A stretch of DNA of 64,000 bases, taken from NCBI GenBank assembly GCA_021234155.1, contig JAJEKV010000098.1:423084-487083 (forward strand), in the 5' to 3' direction. Shown piece by piece: positions 58,007 to 64,000 of this stretch. Numbering within the stretch: position 1 is the stretch's first letter; each line of letters starts with the position of its first letter. The DNA comes from Isoetes taiwanensis. Lineage: Eukaryota > Streptophyta > Lycopodiopsida > Isoetales > Isoetaceae. The notes under the pieces were generated by a model. It was given only the letters and a program-made list of their open reading frames with translations, searched no databases and was not told the DNA's origin. The position numbers were made by a program, and so were the translations under genes.

Positions 58007-59120
58007 TATACTTAGATTATAATTTATGTGGTTACCTCCCTAAATTAATCTAACTAGTATTTGATCCATGATCTTTTGGGAAATGGACATGCGCTTTATT
58101 TCTTGTTTTCTTATGTCTTTGCCCACCATTTTTAGTCAAACTTATTTTTTGGCTTTTACTTCTCCAAAATTCATGAATTCCTTCCTGATCTGAGTCAATT
58201 TTCAAGATATACCTTCATAGAATTATTGATGCAATAATTATAATCTAGAAACGTTTTAATTATTTATCACATAGCTAGGGTTTCTATCATCAGATCCAAG
58301 TGTCAAACGTGTGACTTTTGTTCGCCACTACCTTACAAGTATATACTTACGGCTGCCATACTTAAAATAAGACAATTTACTGATTGTATCTACAGGGAAC
58401 TTGAAGGCTATTTACACGTTCTTGGATGGAATTACATCCTCCTAAATATTTAGTCATCCTTTTATATGTAACGATTATCTTACTTAACTGAACCAAGATA
58501 TCTACACAAGATAAAACTTCATGTAATTATGATCATTAACATTTTACTTATCTCGACAAGACATATCAAAACTTGCAGCACATTCACTCACATGGAGTGC
58601 TCCTAAATGCATCCTACAACAATATACTTAGATTATATAATTTATGTGGTTACCTTCCTAAATTAATCTAATTAGTATTTGCTCCATGATCTTTTGGGAA
58701 ATGGACATGCATCTACATGACTTGAACCCCACTTCCTCAGATGGAATTACATCCTCCTAAAGGTTTAATCATCCTTTTATATGTAACTACTATTATCTTA
58801 CTTAATTGAACCAAGATATCTAGACAAGACAAAACTTCCTGTAATTATGATCATTAACATTTTACTTATCTCGACAAAACGTATCAAAACTTGCGGCATA
58901 TTCGCTCACATGGAATGCTCCTAAATGCATCCTACGACAATATACTTAGATTATATAATTTATGTGGTTACCTTCCATGATCTTTTGGGAAATGGACAGG
59001 TGCCTTCTTTCTTGTTTTCTTATATCTTTGCCCACCATTTTATTCAAACTTATTTCTTGGCTTCAACTTCTCCAAAATTCTGAATTTCTTCCTGATCTGA
59101 GTCAATTTTCAAAATTTCTC
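58007..59120 (+). repeat. Compound tandem duplication (314-bp period within a ~930-bp duplication)
   Basis: Block P (TATACTTAGATTAT...TTGGGAAATGGACA) occurs near 58007, 58624 and 58938. Block Q (GATGGAATTACATCCTCC...CCTAC.ACAA) occurs near 58424 and 58738. Block R (TTTCTTGTTTTCTTAT...GAGTCAATTTTCAA) occurs near 58095 and 59000. P3 has lost an internal segment. The order P1-R1-Q1-P2-Q2-P3-R2 implies an outer duplication plus an inner one. Confidence 0.85.
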
Positions 59121-59659
59121 AGCTGCTGCCCATGTAGAAAGGCAGCATCACCAGACTCATTGCATCTTAAGCTTTACATGGATGCTAAAATTTTTGCAAT
59201 TCTCGAGTGAACACTAGATTTATTTGTGGATTTCTTTGTGACCCTCCTTCATATTTGTGGAATTATCTTTTAACTCATCAATTCTTCCCTGAAACCTCTT
59301 TTATCAAGAATACTCCTTTGTTTCGAGTTGCATAGAGTTTGAAACAGAAATAATCAATTCTTGGTTGAAGGAATTTGTTGGCAGCGACAGGATCTACGCT
59401 ACATGCATTTTTAGAGTGAATTGTGATTGGATTGAAGAAAAGATCATTGCTAAATTATACTCTAAGTAGCTGTTTCGAGTTTGAGAAGAGACTTTTTATG
59501 GTCTGTTTTTTGCCATACATGCATCTGTTAACTTGACTATGTCGTTGATCTGATCAGATCTCTCAAATATAGATAGTTTCCTTTAGCTTTTCCCTGTTTT
59601 CCACTTCTCTGTGTTCTCAACTTTCACGTGCTTTTGTTGTTTCCACTGATCCCTTTGTT

Positions 59660-60146
59660 ATGGACTTTATTGCTACTTTGAACTCTAAATTTCTTATCTT
59701 TCTTCACGCTTTTTCCGAATTGTTGATTTCAGAACACTTAGAGCTCCTTCATCATCTAGGGTCTTTCAACTTGCATTCTGAAAAAATCATTCTTTTTGAG
59801 AATTTTGCTAATCTCTTGAAAAATGTTAGGCCATGGATCCAAAAATCTTTAGGGTACTTCACGTTGGGACAATTTCTCAAAGGACCTAGATATATATGGG
59901 CGCTTTCCTGTGCTTCATTCTTCTACTCAAATTGCTCTGTCCTATGGTGTCATCAAACCCACTGGAGAGGTCCTTTCTGATGCGAATGGTGCTTTAATGA
60001 AATTGAGAATTGGTGGCAACAAACTGAAGCTTTTTCATAGTATTTCTCTTAATCTGCCTTCTGTGCATAAGAGAATCTCTGCTTTAAAATATTATGCTAT
60101 TCTTGTGAAAATCAATAAATGTGGAGTTAAACTTGACAATCTTTAG
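59660..60146 (+). other. Coding-like remnant of unknown family
   Basis: A 106-codon frame (MDFIATLNSKFLIFLHAFSE...) and an overlapping frame from 59910 (HSSTQIALSYGVIKPTGEVL...ALKYYAILVKINKCGVKLDN) read as one protein with a frameshift around 59910-59930. Codon choice and composition look coding. I do not recognise it; a transposon or viral relic is possible. Confidence 0.3.
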
Positions 60147-60289
60147 GTCATTTGTCTAAATCTCCATAAGGGAATTCTCATAAATGCCATGTAGTGGCTT
60201 CATTTCCCATATATCATGATTGAATGTGGTTGCAAAAGGAGTGCTGCTTTCTTTCTGAATCATGACCGTGTATAAATTGTGACATCTGC

Positions 60290-60555
60290 ATTTTTTTGCC
60301 TCTGCAGGCGCGGCATCTGACATCTTAGCTGCCACATTTCTGCTTGTACGCGGACGCCTTGTGGATGTGGCATTCACGGAAACCACAGATGCAGCCGCAC
60401 GTTGCAGGGTGCGTGGACTGAATAGAATGCCAGCGCTACAAAGAAAGTATCCAGACGCTCTTTGCAATCAATGCGGACACCACAGAGTTGTCGCATCCGC
60501 CTGCTATGCAAACATGGCTGCAAGGATGGGATTTTTTGATATGGGTGGTGGATAA
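60290..60555 (+). other. CpG-rich segment with a 64-codon frame
   Basis: The local composition changes to GC- and CpG-rich. The plus frame contains QRKYPDALCNQCGHH, and an opposite-strand frame overlaps. No family was recognised. It may be an exon or part of an inserted element. Confidence 0.3.
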
Positions 60556-61019
60556 TGGGATTTTTTGACGAGTGTGAAGAAGCTATTACAACATGGCATT
60601 TTGGGTCGATCCAATAATTGATTGAGTGCATTCGGACTGCTAAATTAGTTGATTGATCAACTATTTGAGAGACATTTGAAGCAGGATCGGCAATCTTCTT
60701 GCTGGATCCCGACCAACCTACTGAAAATCTCTTGCCCAGATCCCTACTAGCCTATTAGCTACATATTTCAAATCTGATTTCTTACTTTATTTCTGATTCA
60801 TTTGATTCTTTGTTGACCTCTTTTCCAATTCACACATCAATCTTCATGGAGAGTTTGCCATTCACAATGCAGAAATTTACCCAGGTGATAGAAGTTGAGC
60901 AAACTGCAGTCTCACTTGAATCCTTGCAACATCGCGCTGAAGGATTGCTCATATCAAGTGAGGTCTTCTATAGTCTCGACACCCATGCCATCGAGAGGAG
61001 ATTCTGTCACGATCTACTC

Positions 61020-61430
61020 AAACAAAAGTATGCAAGTATTACAAAATGCAATACAAAATGCAAGTGTTCGTGTCCACAATATACAAGAAGCAAATTATGT
61101 CCAAAGTACACGTGTAGCACCATCTCCAAAGTACGCCATTGGCATGTTCATAGTATGCGTCCACATATCCATATTACGCGTGTCTGCAAGTTATAGAAGC
61201 AGTACGAAATGCAAACGTTCATGTCCAAAGTATACACTTGGCAAACTGTCTACAAAGAATACATGTAGTGCAAGTCCAAAGTCCGCATGTTCTAAGTGTG
61301 TTTAAAGTATACAAGTAGTACAAAATGCATGCAAGTGTTCGTGTCCAAATCATAAAAGTCATACAAGTCCGAAGTTTGCATCTCCAAAAATAGTTCGTCC
61401 AAATGTATGCAAGCAGTACATGCTCAATGG
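61020..61430 (+). repeat. Degenerate tandem repeat around ACAAAATGCAAGTGTTCGTG
   Basis: The marker occurs near 61049, 61203 and 61319, each followed by TCCAAAGTATACA-like words, which recur many more times (TCCAAAGT in at least five places). Open frames of 128 and 136 codons crossing it are repeat-derived. Confidence 0.7.
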
Positions 61431-61438
61431 TTGCGTTT

Positions 61439-61881
61439 GCCACATACCCCTAACTTTTCAAAAATTTATGGAATGCCCCTGGTCAATGTATCTGGCCATG
61501 TTGAATTTCGTATATCACAAGATGCCCTTGTATTTTGTGTATTTCCTAAGATGCCCTTGATGCTACAGTAACATCGTTGCAATGCTGTTTGCTTTTTTCG
61601 AATGCTACAGTAATATCGATTCATGCTACAGTGACCCATCGCTATAACCCATTGCTTATAATCGATTTTATTCATTGATTTTTAAAGCAACAGCAAGGCC
61701 ATGTGTTGGAGCGATCCAAAATTGCCATCCGAAATTGCCACACAGTGTTTTCCCACATGGATCCTAAATTGCCATAAGGGCATTTCAGGAGAACTTAAAA
61801 CTTAAGGGTAATTGAACAATTTTCAAAACTACAAAATACATTGGCATTCCATAAATTTTTGAAAAGTTAGGGGTATGTGGC
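61439..61881. mobile_element. Foldback element with 39-bp perfect inverted repeats
   Basis: 61439-61477 (GCCACATACCCCTAAC...GGAATGCC) is the exact reverse complement of 61843-61881. The 365-bp interior has no coding frame. Beyond the right arm, ACATGAGGGTATTTTGTAG resembles the CCCTTATGTTTTG end of the element at 62621, so the two are probably related foldback MITEs. Confidence 0.75.
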
Positions 61882-62620
61882 AAAATTAGTCAAAACATGA
61901 GGGTATTTTGTAGTTTTTCCCTAAAATTTACAAGTACTTCAATATTTAAAATTTCCCCATCCAAAATAATATACAAGTCCAACAAAATTGTACATAAGTT
62001 AACAGTCTTTCTTTTGAAACAATTGTTGTCATAAAGAGTGGGTCAGTGATATCACCTGGGCATGCTTCTATTGTCCCGCTATAGACGTCCGCCTGGGCAT
62101 GCCGTAAACTGCATATTGCGCCTCGTAAATGAGCCATCCACACCCCATGGCGCAAAGCTTGCTTCTGAGCATAGCATCCATTATACACTTGATGTGATAC
62201 CAATGGCCACATCCTAGCGTGTACCACCCCACCTAAGATAGGATGTGTACCACCCCACCTGAGAAAGTCCCTTCTAACAGATTAACCTAGGCCTTGGATG
62301 GCGCCATTGCTGCTCATACAAGTATTTTCAATTGTATAATGAAACTTGGTTCTCAATACTTGGACATAAAAAGTCACGAGTCAGTAGTTTGTCGATATCA
62401 AGCTTTTTTAGCTACTTATATTTAGTTCGTCCATCAAGTGTGTTTAACTCCTGCCCTAAAGTTAGCCTTCTTGGCAGCTGCCTTCCAGCTCTAAAGTTAG
62501 CCTTCTTCGTAGCCGCCTTCCACAATATTCATTGCATGTTTGGTGCTGACAACACCGCTATTAAGATTAAAGATTCTGACGCAAGTTGTGCATTACAATT
62601 TAGGAAAAAACTCTGAAATA

Positions 62621-63040
62621 CCCTTATGTTTTGCTAAAATTAAGAAAATGCCCCTAGTTTTGGGGGTATTTTTATGCAAATGATCATAACTTTTGTGTGA
62701 TGATCCAAATGAGAATGAGCCTTTCAGAGCTATTGTAAAGGAGGATGAGATCTTTCCATAAAAGGTAAGATCATATAAATCGGAGTCTTAAATCACAAGT
62801 TATGCTATTTTTAATACACAAGAAAATTGTAGAAATTTCAGAGGGATTTACGAGACCATAACTTGAGATTTCGGAATCCGATTCAGGAGATGTTAACTTT
62901 CATGAAAAGATCTCAATCTCTTCTACAATATATCTGAAAGACTCATTCTCATTTGGATCATCACAAAAAAGTTATGATCATTTCCATAAAAATACCCCCA
63001 AAACTAGGGGCGTTTTGTTAATTTTAGCAAAACATAAGGG
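62621..63040. mobile_element. Foldback MITE, 420 bp, arms ~200 bp, TA flanks
   Basis: Starts CCCTTATGTTTTGCTAAAAT and ends with its complement ATTTTAGCAAAACATAAGGG. The two halves pair almost throughout, including CCCCTAGTTTTGGGGGTATT and GATGATCCAAATGAGAATGAG. TA flanks both ends (62619-62620 and 63041-63042), as for Tc1/mariner-type MITEs. Arm pairing falls from near perfect at the tips to patchy in the centre. Confidence 0.88.
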
Positions 63041-64000
63041 TACTAGTAATAGTGCCCAGCGTTGCTGGGCTATAACACAGTTATCAGGTTCAACGTTGTA
63101 AGATTTGCCCCATCATTACTGGTGTGCAATTTGGGCTTAAATTTTGTGTAGTATTCTCATGCCTGATGCATTTTGAACGCTCCTGGCGTACCTAAATTGT
63201 CTTACTTTTACATTAGAACAAATAGTTACAGTGCCCAACAATGATCGATAGGCATAGCTTGGGACTTCCATATTATAGTGTGGGACTTTCCATGTTTATT
63301 TTCCATGCGTTCAAGACTTTAGGTTCATTCAAGTGATAATTTTTGTAAGTTTATTGATCCGTTCTCCTCAACATTTATTTAGCTAAGATTATAATATGAT
63401 TATTGTCTACAGTGTGTCCGTTCAAGTGATAATTTCTCTAAGTTTATTGATCCATTCTCCACAATTAGAACTGCAATGTAACTGAAGCATTAGCGTTATG
63501 GTTATAAGATAGTGAATATTGGCTAAGTGTCACAATGCAACATTTGGCCTCTATTATTTTATTGCTAAGTGTAAGGGCATGTGATTGCACAATCCTTGTA
63601 AAACAATTTGTGATTGCAACAAACAAAACCATGCTCTCCTTAACATAACTTGCAATGTGACCATGGGTGCACTATAAGACTCAATGGAGAGAGTCAAAAG
63701 AGGGCACTTTTGGTCTACATAAGAGATGTATATAAAAGCTAAGTGGGAGATGAATAAATTATTGCCAATGCCCTGAGATGTATAAAAGCTAAGCGGGAGA
63801 TGAATAAATTATTGCCAATGCCCTATTGTTTAAAGTGGTTACCAAGCTTTTGAACAATTCTCAACCGCTGGCCCTCCACGCCATCTCTTCGTTTTGCCTC
63901 TAGATCTGAATCAGAGATAAAATGGACAAAGTCTTGCCATGGCAATCCAATGGTATCACCATTCCCTTGGATTTGGGGATCCACTTATCCACTAATTCAT
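63041..64000. other. Unassigned DNA with two short tandem duplications
   Basis: 63327-63378 and 63418-63470 are related copies (TTCAAGTGATAATTT...AAGTTTATTGATCC). 63724-63774 and 63775-63824 are near-identical ~50-base copies (GAGATGTATAAAAGCTAAG...GCCAATGCCCT). No gene was recognised to the window end. Confidence 0.55.

Noticed and set aside
60810-61305. Overlapping 128- and 136-codon frames as a Cys/Lys-rich protein gene
   Set aside because: Most of their length runs through the degenerate ACAAAATGCAAG repeat.

Overview
This is a nuclear segment of a land plant, probably one with a large, repeat-rich genome; a fern or other non-flowering lineage is possible but the sequence does not settle it. 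Evidence: an intact plant-specific GRAS transcription factor with a plant-style promoter, a telo-box promoter (AAACCCTAG) on a second locus, a chromodomain Ty3/gypsy family and a Ty1/copia LTR both using an initiator-Met tRNA primer site, FAR1/MuDR-like transposase debris, and non-autonomous DNA transposons with clean target duplications. The window is AT-rich and gene-poor: one intact gene in 64 kb, one broken host gene, one broken glycosyltransferase, and the rest transposons, tandem repeats and unassigned DNA.

Layout. 1-4.9 kb: unassigned DNA with a ~215-bp satellite-like array. 4.96-7.5 kb: promoter and exons of an unrecognised gene, broken by a 106-bp tandem duplication and carrying a hAT-like MITE in its intron. 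7.5-16.9 kb: unassigned DNA, a degenerate GC-rich repeat, a decayed MULE/FAR1-like transposase (minus strand) and a CpG-rich block. 16.96-29.33 kb: the most unusual region, four head-to-tail Ty3/gypsy chromovirus units (A-D) separated by single 183-bp LTRs, with a copia PPT-LTR-PBS fragment replacing one junction, three later insertions (two MITEs and a poly(A) retroposon, each with an 8-bp target duplication), a terminal LTR+PBS in inverted orientation, and ~360 bp of flanking DNA directly duplicated on both sides. 29.3-47 kb: unassigned DNA, a pyrimidine-rich degenerate repeat domain, a hairpin minisatellite and a probable copia gag relic. 47.0-49.1 kb: the GRAS gene on the minus strand with TATA box, long leader and five short upstream ORF units, the last overlapping the main start codon. 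49-64 kb: foldback elements, a LINE 3' end, a GT92 glycosyltransferase pseudogene, a gypsy reverse-transcriptase relic, tandem duplications and a long foldback MITE.

Functionally, only the GRAS gene looks able to make its protein; it should encode a nuclear regulator. All transposon coding regions seen here are disrupted. The gypsy cluster looks less like ordinary integration than like capture of reverse-transcription by-products (tandem or one-LTR-circle DNA and a mis-primed strong-stop product) at a repaired break. This is inference from junctions and needs alignment and read-level confirmation.
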